A stretch of DNA of 64,000 bases from Mycolicibacterium bacteremicum (GTDB lineage Bacteria > Actinomycetota > Actinomycetes > Mycobacteriales > Mycobacteriaceae). The notes beneath the pieces are model-generated. The model was not told the DNA's origin. It did no database searches and worked only from the letters and a program-made list of their open reading frames with translations. Position 1 is the first letter of the stretch. Every line of letters starts with the position of its first letter. The position numbers and the translations under genes were made by a program. The stretch lies in contig NZ_MVHJ01000023.1 in the NCBI RefSeq assembly GCF_002086115.1, positions 18,165-82,164 of the forward strand. Reading direction: 5' to 3'. Below, piece after piece: positions 24,348 to 33,665 of this stretch.

Positions 24348-27300
24348 CTAGACCGCCAACACCGCCGGGGCCGGCACGTAATTCACCGTGTAGCTGGTGG
24401 CGCTGCCCGGGGCGGTGATCACCTGGGTGGCGCTGCCGCCGTGCCCCCAGCTGCCGAACACGTACTGCTGGCCGTCGATGGTCTGCGGGGAGATGGCACC
24501 CAGGGTCCGCTCGACGCCGACGACCGCCATCTCGGTGTAGGGGCCGGTATGCGGAATACCGTCGAGGGTGTACCTGCCACCGGGGACGTTGGTGCCGAAG
24601 GTGAGTTCCACCAGGTTCGGGTGAATCTCCTTCTGTACCACCGTCTGCAGTCCGCTGCTGTCGGTCACCGTGAGGATCACGTTGTACCAGGTATTGGAAA
24701 GCTGGTGGAAGTCGCGCGGGATGTCGAACGCCAGCTCGGTGCCCTGAACCTCGTTGATGAACGGGTGGGTGTGATCGGCGTGGTGGAAGACCACTTTCCA
24801 GGAGAACGAGCTGCCGTCCAGAGGCCCGTCCTGGGGATCGGAACCCGTCGCGCTGAACGACACGGTGTCACCGGCGTTGTACATGTAGTCCTGGCCGGCC
24901 GGGACGTCGAAATCGGCGACCGGCGGCGTGCTGCCGACCACGATGCGCTGGGTGCTGACGCTCTGCTTGCCGCCCTCGTCGGTGACCGTCAACGTGACGG
25001 TGTAGGCGGTGAAGGAGCCGGTGTTGGTGAAGGTGACCGTCGGGGCGACGTCGGTGGAGCTCTGCCCGTTACCGAAATTCCACGAATAGGTCAGCGTGTC
25101 ACCGGCATCCGGATCGGTCGAGTTGCCTGCGTCGAAATTCACCGTCAGGCTGTTCCCGGTCCCGGAGGTGGCCGAACTGTCGATCACCGCCACCGGTGAC
25201 CGGTTCCCGCCGGACGGGGTGATGATCTGCAGCGAGCCCGGGTAGATGTTGAGCTGATAGATCTCACCGTTGGGGCCCTGGGTCAGCTTGACCACCGAGC
25301 CGGCGCCGGTGTCGATGGTGCGCTCGCTGATCAGGCTGGTGTACTCGTCGTCGAAGGTCAGCTCCCGGATCCAGCCCAGCGAGTAGTCGGCGATCCAGAC
25401 CTTCTTCTGGCCGGCCACCGGTGATCCGTCGTTGTAGACCATGACCGCGGTGATGGATCCGTTGCCGGCACCCTGGGCGTGCGGGTAGGCATAGATCGGG
25501 TCGGCGAAACCGCCACCCTCGGCGCCCTCGGTCAGTGGCCAGCCGTAGTTGGCACCGGGCTTGATCAGGTTGAGCTCTTCCCAGTCGGCTTCGCCGACAT
25601 CGCCGGAGAGCACCGCCCCGGTGTCGGGATCCACGCCGAACCGGAACGGGTTGCGCAGGCCGAGGGCGTAGATGCGGTTGGTGTTCTCGTCACCGCCCTC
25701 GACATAGAACGGGTTGGTGTCCACGCCGGTGCCGTCCCGGTTGATGCGCAAGATCTTGCCGTGGATGTTGGTCAGGTCCTGGGAGTTCTCGCTGGGCCGG
25801 GTGTTGTTGCCGACAGCCCAGTACAGGTACTGTCCGGTCGGGTCGAACTCCAACTCGCCGCCGTGGTGAAAATCGTTGGCCGACAACGTCGATTCGACCA
25901 GCGTCTGCTCGTCGGAGAGCACGTTGCCGATCAGCTTGAAGCTCGACAGCTGGTCGTAGTTGTCGGCGTTGGTGTAGGCGACGTAGATGGTCTGATAGCC
26001 CTCCGCATCGCTGTCCCAGAAGTTCGGGTCCACCTCGATGCCGATCAGGCCGCGCTCACCGTTGGCGGTCACCACCGACAGATTCGTCAGTGTGGTGAGC
26101 GTCTTGGTGTGCGTGTCGTAGAGCTTGATCGCACCGCCTTTCTCGGTGATCAGGATCTGATGGATGTGGTCGTCATCGCCGTCGTGCATGATCAGCTCGA
26201 AGTCGGTCGGCTCCTGCAGACCGGAGATCAAGGTGGTGCGATCGAACTCCTCGGGCAGCCCCGCCCGTTCCTGGCATTCGGCCAGGAATGCGCCGATCTG
26301 GGCCGAGATGTTGCGGCCCCAAGGGGAATTGCCGATATCGGCGACCCACTGGCTGGCGTTGGTGGTGACCTGGTTGACCCACTGGCCGAGCAGCGACCGG
26401 TTGAAGGCGGCCACGGCGTAGTCCACCTGTCGGCGGGCCCAGCCCAGCACGGTCCACAGCATGGTGTTCTGCAGTGGATTGGCCGGTGCGCCCTCGGCCG
26501 AGACGGCCGGCGCCATCAGGCCGTTGAGGAAGCCGAGCGCGCCGTTGATCAGACTGCAGGCGCAGGTGATGACGGCGCGCTGGGTGGACACGAAGACCTG
26601 GTTGGGCGTCGGCAGGCGCAGCGCCGTGCCGATCGCCTTGCCCCAGTCCTGCAACGAGCTGGGGGCGGCGGTGGAGGCATGCAGCGGCGTGATGACCGCT
26701 GCCGCCGTGTGGATGCCCGATCCGGTGGCCGCCGGCTGCGACAGTGCGGCCGGGCTGAGGTCGGCCTCGTGGGCGGGATCGGACGTCGCGGAGTCGCTAC
26801 CGGATGCCTGCGGCGCGGCCGGGACGGCCGGCTCCACCGGAACGCTCGGCTCTGCGGGAACCGTCGGTTCGGTGGGGTCGGCGCCGTCCGAGCCGTCCTG
26901 CGGATCCTCCGCGGCCTCGCCGGTGTCCTCGTCGTCGGTGTCTTCGTCGTCGGTGTCTTCGTCGTCGAGGTCCGTCTCGTCCTCGGGGTCGTCCTCATCC
27001 TCGGTGTCGGTCTCGGTGTCGGGATCGTCGGCGGCCGCATCAGGGTCGGTGTCGGCCGCGGGGCCCTCCGCGCCGGCCGCGCCGGTACCCGAACCGCCTG
27101 TGCCCGTGCCGCTCCCGGCGGTACCCGACGAGTCGGTACTGGTGTTCGATGATGTGCCGGTGGTGTCGGCCCAGGCGACGCCACCGTTGGTGGCCATCGC
27201 GCCGAATACCCCGAGCGCCAGCGCGAGTGCGCCGACGCGCCCGACGTAGCGGGCGTGGGTGGAGGCCCCGCCGCCGCGTCCGCCGACAGCGGTCCCCGAC

Positions 27301-27359
27301 CGATTGTCGGTGGTGTTGCCGGCGTGCAGGCAGCCGTGGCCAAAATCGATCGAACTCAC
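24348..27359 (-). CDS. Large secreted glucose/sorbosone dehydrogenase-like protein with PKD domain
   Basis: GTG 27359 is preferred (GGGGG eight bases upstream); 1003 residues. An N-terminal YVGRVGALALALGV membrane-like segment (about 38-65) precedes an acidic, low-complexity stretch (about 95-200, runs of Asp/Glu/Thr then Pro/Val), a helical linker, a GSDH six-bladed propeller (about 375-710: FHHGGELEFDPTGQYLY, HGKILRINRDG, GLRNPFRFGVDPDTG, GANYGWPLTEG), a PKD domain (about 720-813, TYSWNFGNGQ) and two further beta domains. GSDH proteins oxidise sugars with PQQ; whether PQQ is bound here is unknown. It is flanked by two paralogous small secreted proteins on the same strand. Confidence 0.83.
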   Translation of the reverse strand: MSSIDFGHGCLHAGNTTDNRSGTAVGGRGGGASTHARYVGRVGALALALGVFGAMATNGGVAWADTTGTSSNTSTDSSGTAGSGTGTGGSGTGAAGAEGPAADTDPDAAADDPDTETDTEDEDDPEDETDLDDEDTDDEDTDDEDTGEAAEDPQDGSDGADPTEPTVPAEPSVPVEPAVPAAPQASGSDSATSDPAHEADLSPAALSQPAATGSGIHTAAAVITPLHASTAAPSSLQDWGKAIGTALRLPTPNQVFVSTQRAVITCACSLINGALGFLNGLMAPAVSAEGAPANPLQNTMLWTVLGWARRQVDYAVAAFNRSLLGQWVNQVTTNASQWVADIGNSPWGRNISAQIGAFLAECQERAGLPEEFDRTTLISGLQEPTDFELIMHDGDDDHIHQILITEKGGAIKLYDTHTKTLTTLTNLSVVTANGERGLIGIEVDPNFWDSDAEGYQTIYVAYTNADNYDQLSSFKLIGNVLSDEQTLVESTLSANDFHHGGELEFDPTGQYLYWAVGNNTRPSENSQDLTNIHGKILRINRDGTGVDTNPFYVEGGDENTNRIYALGLRNPFRFGVDPDTGAVLSGDVGEADWEELNLIKPGANYGWPLTEGAEGGGFADPIYAYPHAQGAGNGSITAVMVYNDGSPVAGQKKVWIADYSLGWIRELTFDDEYTSLISERTIDTGAGSVVKLTQGPNGEIYQLNIYPGSLQIITPSGGNRSPVAVIDSSATSGTGNSLTVNFDAGNSTDPDAGDTLTYSWNFGNGQSSTDVAPTVTFTNTGSFTAYTVTLTVTDEGGKQSVSTQRIVVGSTPPVADFDVPAGQDYMYNAGDTVSFSATGSDPQDGPLDGSSFSWKVVFHHADHTHPFINEVQGTELAFDIPRDFHQLSNTWYNVILTVTDSSGLQTVVQKEIHPNLVELTFGTNVPGGRYTLDGIPHTGPYTEMAVVGVERTLGAISPQTIDGQQYVFGSWGHGGSATQVITAPGSATSYTVNYVPAPAVLAV

Positions 27360-27518
27360 TGGACACATCCCCCGGGAATCACATGATTGCACCAGGTCTG
27401 GTGCCGTGGTCAATCTTGCACCAGAGGTCGGATATTTGTGAGTTGGTTCGACAGGAAATTGCCGAACATTCAATCAGGGGCGTCGCGCGGTGGACAACCC
27501 CGGTGCGGTGGGGCGGAC

Positions 27519-27866
27519 TTACCAGGCGCCGATGGGCGGATCGAACACGAACGATCCGTTGGCCTCCAGGTTGAACGGGGCGGCGTGCGAGCCGACGATC
27601 GCCTTGGTGGTGTCGCGCACCTCGCCCTGGGCGATGACCTCGCCCAGGTCGGCATTGCGGGTCTCGCCGAGCCCGCGAGCCTCACCGTAGTCCGCGGACC
27701 GCAGCGCATTGTCGTCGATCAGCAGCGCCTGGCGGCTGGTCACCTGGGGCGAGGGAGCGACCTCGGTCACGTCGGCGTTGGCCAGTCCGCTGCCCAGGCT
27801 CATGAACGCCGCGGCAGCGGCGATCGATCCGAGCCCGAGGGCCGTGATCTTGTTGGTGCTGTACAT
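27519..27866 (-). CDS. Small secreted protein, paralogue of 23776-24141 product
   Basis: ATG 27866 with AAGGGA nine bases upstream gives 115 residues: a signal peptide (MYSTNKITALGLGSIAAAAA) with likely cleavage near GLANA-D, and a mature domain ending HAAPFNLEANGSFVFDPPIG. The frame upstream of that ATG is open but lacks a start with support. Family and function are not recognised; the paralogue has a cysteine pair that is missing here. It is cotranscribed with, or close upstream of, the dehydrogenase-like gene (160 bases apart). Confidence 0.8.
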   Translation of the reverse strand: MYSTNKITALGLGSIAAAAAFMSLGSGLANADVTEVAPSPQVTSRQALLIDDNALRSADYGEARGLGETRNADLGEVIAQGEVRDTTKAIVGSHAAPFNLEANGSFVFDPPIGAW

Positions 27867-28012
27867 CTTCGATGTCCCTTCATCGTGCAGCCCGGGGGGA
27901 CTGATGGCGATGACGGTACGACGGTTGTGCCCCGGATGCGGGGTCGAGGAGCCCGTTCCCAACCACCTCACAGCAAATCGGACAACAGTCCCCAGATTCG
28001 GGGGGAAAGCTG

Positions 28013-29146
28013 TCAGGACGCTGCGAGGTCGTAGCGGTGTTCAGGGGTGACGATCTCGGTCAGCGCCGTGGCGATCTGGCCCGCCGCATGGTTCTCGGGC
28101 ACATCGGAGTTGACCGATACCACCAGCGTCGCGTCCCGGGCCGGCAGATAGACCAGCACGGTGGTGTATCCCGGGATGTCGCCGTTGTGCCCGATCCAGC
28201 CATGGGTGTCGAAGATGGCGAACCCGTATCCGACGCCGGGCGCGGCTGGGCTGAGACCGGCCAACCGGTCCGTCTGGGTGGCCGGGGCCAGCAGCGCCCC
28301 GGTGCCCACCGCCCTGGCCCAGGTGCGCAGATCGGCGGTGGTGGAGACGATCTTGCCCGCCGCGTCCGCCCACGCCGGGTTCCAGAAGGTCGCGTCCTGG
28401 ACCGCGGCGCCGGGCGGGCGGACGTACCCGTGGGCGAACGGTGCCGGCATCACACCATCGGACGGGTAGGACGTGCGGTCGAGGCCGAGGGGCGCAAAGA
28501 TGTTCTGCCGCAGATATTCACCGAACGGCAGCCCGCTGACCTTCTCCACCACCAGAGCCAGCAGCGCGGTGTTGGTGTTGCTGTACTGGTACTTCGCTCC
28601 GGGAGCGAAGTTGGGCGGCTGGGCGAAGGCGATCTGGAGCAGCCGGCCGGGCGTCTGGGCGAACGCGTCCGGTCCGGTGGGTGACTGGGCGAACAGGTCG
28701 GCGGCCCACTCGTCGTTCTCGCTGTAGTCACAGAGCCCGCTACGCATCCGCCCGAGCATGTCCAGCGTGATCTGCTCGCCGTTGGGCACGCCGTCGACAT
28801 AGCGGGCGATCGGGTCGGTCAGCCGGATGCGACCCTGATCGACCAGTTGTAGGACCGCGGTGCCGGTGAAGGTTTTGGTGACGCTGCCGATCCGGGTGTG
28901 GTGCGCCGGCGTCAGCGGACTGCCGGTGCCGGTGTCGGCGACGCCGACGGCACGGTCATAGTCCAGTGCGCCCGGCACCACGAATGACACCAGCGCGCCG
29001 GGTACTCCCATCTCGGCGATCTTGTCGGCGAGCGCCCGGTCGAGCCGGGCGGTCAGGTCGGGTTCGGCCGCCGCCGACGGCGCGGTCGGCGCCCCGGTCA
29101 AGATCAGCGCAGCGATCACGCTGACGCCACGGATGACCATGCGCAC
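28013..29146 (-). CDS. Secreted serine hydrolase, beta-lactamase/D-Ala-D-Ala carboxypeptidase family
   Basis: GTG 29146 has AGGGG eight bases upstream (377 residues); GTG 29155 and ATG 29140 are alternatives. A signal peptide ends near APSAAA-E. The class C beta-lactamase fold shows the nucleophile motif IGSVTKTF (SxxK), the YSNTN tyrosine motif and HNGDIPG in place of KTG. Mycobacterial members are esterases or peptidases acting in the envelope. It stands as a single minus-strand gene. Confidence 0.92.
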   Translation of the reverse strand: MRMVIRGVSVIAALILTGAPTAPSAAAEPDLTARLDRALADKIAEMGVPGALVSFVVPGALDYDRAVGVADTGTGSPLTPAHHTRIGSVTKTFTGTAVLQLVDQGRIRLTDPIARYVDGVPNGEQITLDMLGRMRSGLCDYSENDEWAADLFAQSPTGPDAFAQTPGRLLQIAFAQPPNFAPGAKYQYSNTNTALLALVVEKVSGLPFGEYLRQNIFAPLGLDRTSYPSDGVMPAPFAHGYVRPPGAAVQDATFWNPAWADAAGKIVSTTADLRTWARAVGTGALLAPATQTDRLAGLSPAAPGVGYGFAIFDTHGWIGHNGDIPGYTTVLVYLPARDATLVVSVNSDVPENHAAGQIATALTEIVTPEHRYDLAAS

Positions 29147-29365
29147 AGCGCCCACCCCTCATCGCCGGAACGTGCGCTCAGCATATCCCCGCGACGGCAT
29201 TCCGGGGTGGTCGACGAGTGTTGCCCAGGCCGTCGCAGCAAATTTACCAAGGTGACAACACGGGCGGGTGGCGCGGCCTACACTCCGCAGCAAATGCACT
29301 GTCCCGGCAAAGCTGATCTGCGTCCGCGCTCAGCCGATCGCGCCGGGTGGCAATGGGGAGTGATC

Positions 29366-32300
29366 ATGCAGTTGCGCTACGCCACGTATGTCGGACGGGT
29401 GGGCGCGCTGGCCGTCGCCCTCGGGATCGGCTCGGCGGTGAGCATGCCGGCGGGGGTGGCGTGGGCGGCACCCGCGGACTCGTCTGCGGCGTCGGAGTCC
29501 ACCGGGTCCACCGGGTCCGCTGCCGACAGCACCGACGACGGCGCCCATCCCGACACCACGAACCCCGACGCGAACGACCCCGACGCGAATGACCCCGGCG
29601 CCAATGACCCCGGCACCACCGGATCCGACTCCACGAACCCCGATACCGCCCCCGACACCACCGACATCACCGAGCCCGACGGCACCGATCCCGCCGATCC
29701 CGCGGCAGAGGATCTGCCGCAGGCCGGATCCGACCGAGCCGGCGATCATGACAGCGAACCGGTCCGCACACGCACGACCCGCCTGGCCGAGCAGGCCGAA
29801 GCGGCACCCGCCGAGCGCGACACCGAACAATCCGAGGACGTCACCGTCACCCCGGCGACGACCGTGGACGCGCCCGTGACCGGTGCCGCGGCGGTGACCG
29901 CGACCCCGCCGCCGGTGCTCGACGCCCCGGTTGCTGCCGCGAAACCGGTGGTGGCCAACCCGATCCACGCCGTCGGGGCGTTGTTCGCGGCGGCGGTGCG
30001 TCCGTTGGTGGCGCCGTTGTTCGGCGTCCTGGACAACGGTTTCGCACACTCGCCGCTGGCGTGGGCGCTGCTGGCCGCCGCCCGCCGCCAGCTGGGCCTG
30101 CCCGAACCCGCTGTGGCGCAACGTGTGCAGGCCGTGACCGCCGCCGCCGTCGATCAGCCGCCCACCGCGACGGTGCTCTGGGGCCGACCCGACGCCACCA
30201 CGGGCACCGTGGTCGGCAGACTGCTGGCCACCGACCCGGAAGGCAAGAAGGTCGCCGTCGCCGTGACCGGCGGCCAGGTGCCCGGCACCTTCTCCTACAA
30301 CGCCAAGACCGCCGTCGTCACCTATACGCCCACCACGGCGCAGCGCTTCGCCGCGTCGGTGTCACCGAGTCCCGACGACACCGTCACAATCACGCTCAAG
30401 GTGACCGACGGCGTCAACGCGGTGACCGTGCCGGTGGCGATCCCGGTCAGTCCGTCCCCGTTCTTCGCCGCCGGTCAGCTGTCTTCCGGTGACCCGTCGG
30501 CCGTCACCATTGCGGGCACCCGCGCCTACGTCACCAATCGCGCCGCCGGCACCATCACCGTCTACGACACCATCACGACAGGAGTCCTCGCCACTTACCA
30601 GTCCGGGGTGGCCGCACCCGACGGCATCGTGGCCAAACGCGATGGCAGCCGGCTCTACGTATCCAGCTCCACGGGGAACACGGTGACGGTCATCGACGCC
30701 AGGACCGGTGCGTTGAAGGGCTCGATCGGTGTGGCCAATCCGACCGCGATCGCCATCAATCCCAGTGGCAGCGTCGTGTACGTCGCCAACGGTGCGGCGG
30801 GCACCGTCACCAAGATGAACACCTCCACCAACAGGGTCGCCGGGACCGTCCGGCTGTCGGCCGGGGTCACCCCGACCGAACTGGCCGTGAGCGCGGACGG
30901 TAAGCGCATCTTCGTCGTGGGCCGCACCGGCACCGGCGGAGAGCTCTCGGTGTTCGGCTCATCCTCCGGCACGGCCGGCGTGCTCACCGAACTCGCGGCG
31001 GCGCCGACCGGACTGGCCTTCAGCCAGGCGCTGCAGAAGATCTACGTCACCGACGCCGCGGGCGGCCTGACCATCTACGACGCCATCACCAAAACGACGG
31101 GGACGTTGGCGATCGGCCACCCGCTGTCCGGGCTGGTGCTCACCAAGGACAACAGCGCCGTGCTGGTGACCACGGCCACCGGGATGGTGGCGGCTCTGAG
31201 CACCCTCGACGGTGCGGTCGTCGGTGTCACCCAGATCGGCATCGCCGACTCCGATGCAGGTGTCACGATCAGTCCGGATGGCACTCAGATGCTGGTGACC
31301 GATACCGACACCGGCACCGTGCGGGTCATCTCGCTCGTGCCGCCGAACGTCGCGCCGTTCTCCAACGATCCGTCCTACGTGGTGAGCAATCCGGCGACCG
31401 GAACGCTCACCGGCAAGGTCGGTGTGGTCGACTTCGACGGCGACCCGCTGTCGCACGTGCTGACCGTCAAACCCACCAAGGGAAAACTCGTCCTGAACGC
31501 CGACGGCAGCTACGTCTACACCCCGACCGCGGCCGCGCGGCATGCCGCCGCCAAGGCCGGGGCATCCGCCGCGGCGACCACGGACACGTTCACCGTGCTG
31601 GTCTCCGACGGGCGCCACGGCACACTGAGCCAGACCATCACCGTCGTGATCGCCCCGGCCAACAGGGTCCCCACGGTCACCGTCTCGGTCGCAAACCCGA
31701 GCGGCACCGCCGGTCTGGTGAAGGGAACCATCAAGACCGCCGACGGAGACAACGACCGGCGGACCATCACCATGACCGGCGAACCGCAGAAGGGCACCGT
31801 CACCCTCGCTTCCAACGGTGCGTTCACCTACACCCCGACGCCGGAAGCGCGGGCCGCCGCACTGGCTGCCGGCGCCACCTACGCGGACCGGATGGATTCG
31901 TTCACCGCCACCGTCGACGACGGCTTCGGTGGCGTCGTCCCGATCACCGTACGGGTGCGGATCGGCGGCGCAAACGTCAAGCCCGTCTGGGTCAATCCAG
32001 CTGTCAGCACGCCACATTCACGGTCCGGTGTGGTCACCGGATCCTTCGCCGCGACCGACCCCAACGGGGACCCGGTCAGCTACACCGCGGGCAAGGTGGC
32101 CAAGGGCACGCTGGTCATCAACCCCGACGGCTCGTTCAGCTACACGCCCACCGCGGCGGCCCGCGCCGCCGCCTCCAAGAAGGGGGTAAGTGCGGCCAGC
32201 AAGACCGAGACCGTCACCATCACCGTCAGCGACGGGTTCGGCGGCACCACCACGGCCGCAATGAAATTCACCGTCCAACCCAATCCGCTGACCAACAGTC

Positions 32301-33601
32301 AACCGACCGGCGGCCAGGGCGTCACCCAACAGACGTCGACGGCCATCGGCACCGTCACCGGCACGGTGTCCGCCGATGACGCCGACGGCGACACCCTGAC
32401 CTACAACCTCAAGACGGGCCCGGCCCACGGCGTGGTCACGGTCACGACCGCCGGCGGGTTCACCTACACCCCGTACGTCGACGCCCGCTACCGTGCGCTG
32501 ATCACCGACGGTGCCGACACCGACAGCTTCGAGGTGAGCATCACCGATGGGTTCGGCGGAATCACCACGGCCACCGTCGAAGTCGTGATCGCGCCGCCCG
32601 ATCCGCAGGCGATCGATCAGCGCGCCACCACCGTTGCCGTGAACACCCAACAGATGTACTTCTACTCCCAGGCCGACACGGACAAGGCGCTCGGACTGCT
32701 CAAGGCCGCCGGTGTCGGCACCATCCGGATCATGTTGCCCTGGGCCGGTGTGGAACCCCAGGACGACACCTTCGACTGGTCGGCGCTGGACCGCATGGTC
32801 AACAGTGCCAACGCCCAGGGCATCAAGGTGCTGGCCACCATCAACTCCACACCGGACTGGGCCGCCGTGCCGGGCCAACCGGCGTATGCCGGCGAGCCCG
32901 CCGACATCGCGGCGTTCGGCGACTTCGTCTCCGCGGTGGCCACCGCCTACAAGGGCCGGATCGCCGATTACGAGATCTGGAACGAACCGAACTACAACGG
33001 ATTCTGGGCCCCGACGCCGGACGCGGCCAGATACACCGCACTGCTCAAGGCCGCGTACACCGCCATCAAGGCCGTGGACGGCGACGCCACCATCATCGGC
33101 GGATCGGTTGCGGCGGTGGCCGAGGGACCGGGCGGACCCGGTATCAATCCGGTGACCTACCTGGCGCAGATGTATGCCGCCGGCGCCGCGGGTTATTTCG
33201 ACGCGCTGGCCTTCCACCCCTACCTGTACTCCGTGCCGTTCTCGGTGCAGCAGGGTCACGCCGGGGTGCCGTTCGCGCAGGCGCAGCAGCTGTACGCGGT
33301 GATGGTGGCCAACGGGGACGGACACAAGAAGATCTGGGCCACCGAGTACGGCCAACCGACCTCCGAGGGCGGCGAGGCGGTGCAGGCCGCCTACGTCGGG
33401 GACTTCCTGCGGGCATGGCGCAGTCTGGAGTTCGCCGGTCCGGCATTCATCCACACCATCGCCGACTATCAGCATGAGTACCCGGATCAGGCGACGATGG
33501 GCATCTTCCGCGAGGACTGGACGCCCAAGCCGGTGGTGGCGGTGATCTCGGCGGTGATCGCCGAGAACCAGGCGCTCGACGGGCCGGCGCTCGCCCTCTG
33601 A
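29366..33601 (+). CDS. Giant secreted protein: YVTN propeller, cadherin-like repeats and GH-A glycoside hydrolase domain
   Basis: ATG 29366 (GGGGAG six bases upstream) gives 1411 residues. Order: membrane-like N-terminus with YVGRVGALAVALGIG (8-30); Asp/Pro/Thr-rich low complexity (about 35-165, repeated PDANDP units); a first cadherin-like domain (about 260-370); a YVTN-type beta-propeller (about 372-660); four VCBS/cadherin-like repeats (about 661-1080, each with GDPLS..YVYTPTAAARHAA-like and VSDGFGG blocks); and a TIM-barrel hydrolase (about 1082-1411) with acid/base E1207 in WNEPN and likely nucleophile E1327 in ATEYGQP, GH39/GH5-like. It probably cleaves an extracellular or cell-envelope polysaccharide. 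No anchor is visible apart from the N-terminal segment. Confidence 0.88.
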   Translation: MQLRYATYVGRVGALAVALGIGSAVSMPAGVAWAAPADSSAASESTGSTGSAADSTDDGAHPDTTNPDANDPDANDPGANDPGTTGSDSTNPDTAPDTTDITEPDGTDPADPAAEDLPQAGSDRAGDHDSEPVRTRTTRLAEQAEAAPAERDTEQSEDVTVTPATTVDAPVTGAAAVTATPPPVLDAPVAAAKPVVANPIHAVGALFAAAVRPLVAPLFGVLDNGFAHSPLAWALLAAARRQLGLPEPAVAQRVQAVTAAAVDQPPTATVLWGRPDATTGTVVGRLLATDPEGKKVAVAVTGGQVPGTFSYNAKTAVVTYTPTTAQRFAASVSPSPDDTVTITLKVTDGVNAVTVPVAIPVSPSPFFAAGQLSSGDPSAVTIAGTRAYVTNRAAGTITVYDTITTGVLATYQSGVAAPDGIVAKRDGSRLYVSSSTGNTVTVIDARTGALKGSIGVANPTAIAINPSGSVVYVANGAAGTVTKMNTSTNRVAGTVRLSAGVTPTELAVSADGKRIFVVGRTGTGGELSVFGSSSGTAGVLTELAAAPTGLAFSQALQKIYVTDAAGGLTIYDAITKTTGTLAIGHPLSGLVLTKDNSAVLVTTATGMVAALSTLDGAVVGVTQIGIADSDAGVTISPDGTQMLVTDTDTGTVRVISLVPPNVAPFSNDPSYVVSNPATGTLTGKVGVVDFDGDPLSHVLTVKPTKGKLVLNADGSYVYTPTAAARHAAAKAGASAAATTDTFTVLVSDGRHGTLSQTITVVIAPANRVPTVTVSVANPSGTAGLVKGTIKTADGDNDRRTITMTGEPQKGTVTLASNGAFTYTPTPEARAAALAAGATYADRMDSFTATVDDGFGGVVPITVRVRIGGANVKPVWVNPAVSTPHSRSGVVTGSFAATDPNGDPVSYTAGKVAKGTLVINPDGSFSYTPTAAARAAASKKGVSAASKTETVTITVSDGFGGTTTAAMKFTVQPNPLTNSQPTGGQGVTQQTSTAIGTVTGTVSADDADGDTLTYNLKTGPAHGVVTVTTAGGFTYTPYVDARYRALITDGADTDSFEVSITDGFGGITTATVEVVIAPPDPQAIDQRATTVAVNTQQMYFYSQADTDKALGLLKAAGVGTIRIMLPWAGVEPQDDTFDWSALDRMVNSANAQGIKVLATINSTPDWAAVPGQPAYAGEPADIAAFGDFVSAVATAYKGRIADYEIWNEPNYNGFWAPTPDAARYTALLKAAYTAIKAVDGDATIIGGSVAAVAEGPGGPGINPVTYLAQMYAAGAAGYFDALAFHPYLYSVPFSVQQGHAGVPFAQAQQLYAVMVANGDGHKKIWATEYGQPTSEGGEAVQAAYVGDFLRAWRSLEFAGPAFIHTIADYQHEYPDQATMGIFREDWTPKPVVAVISAVIAENQALDGPALAL

Positions 33602-33665
33602 CGTGCGACGCGCTCTCTGCGCTGACGGCACCGCGCCGGCCCCGGTTCTCGGGTAGAACGGACCC

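Noticed and set aside
25479..27152. 557-codon plus-strand frame opposite the GSDH-like gene
   Set aside because: Val/Gly/Asp-rich translation with no motif; the minus strand has a signal segment and propeller blocks.
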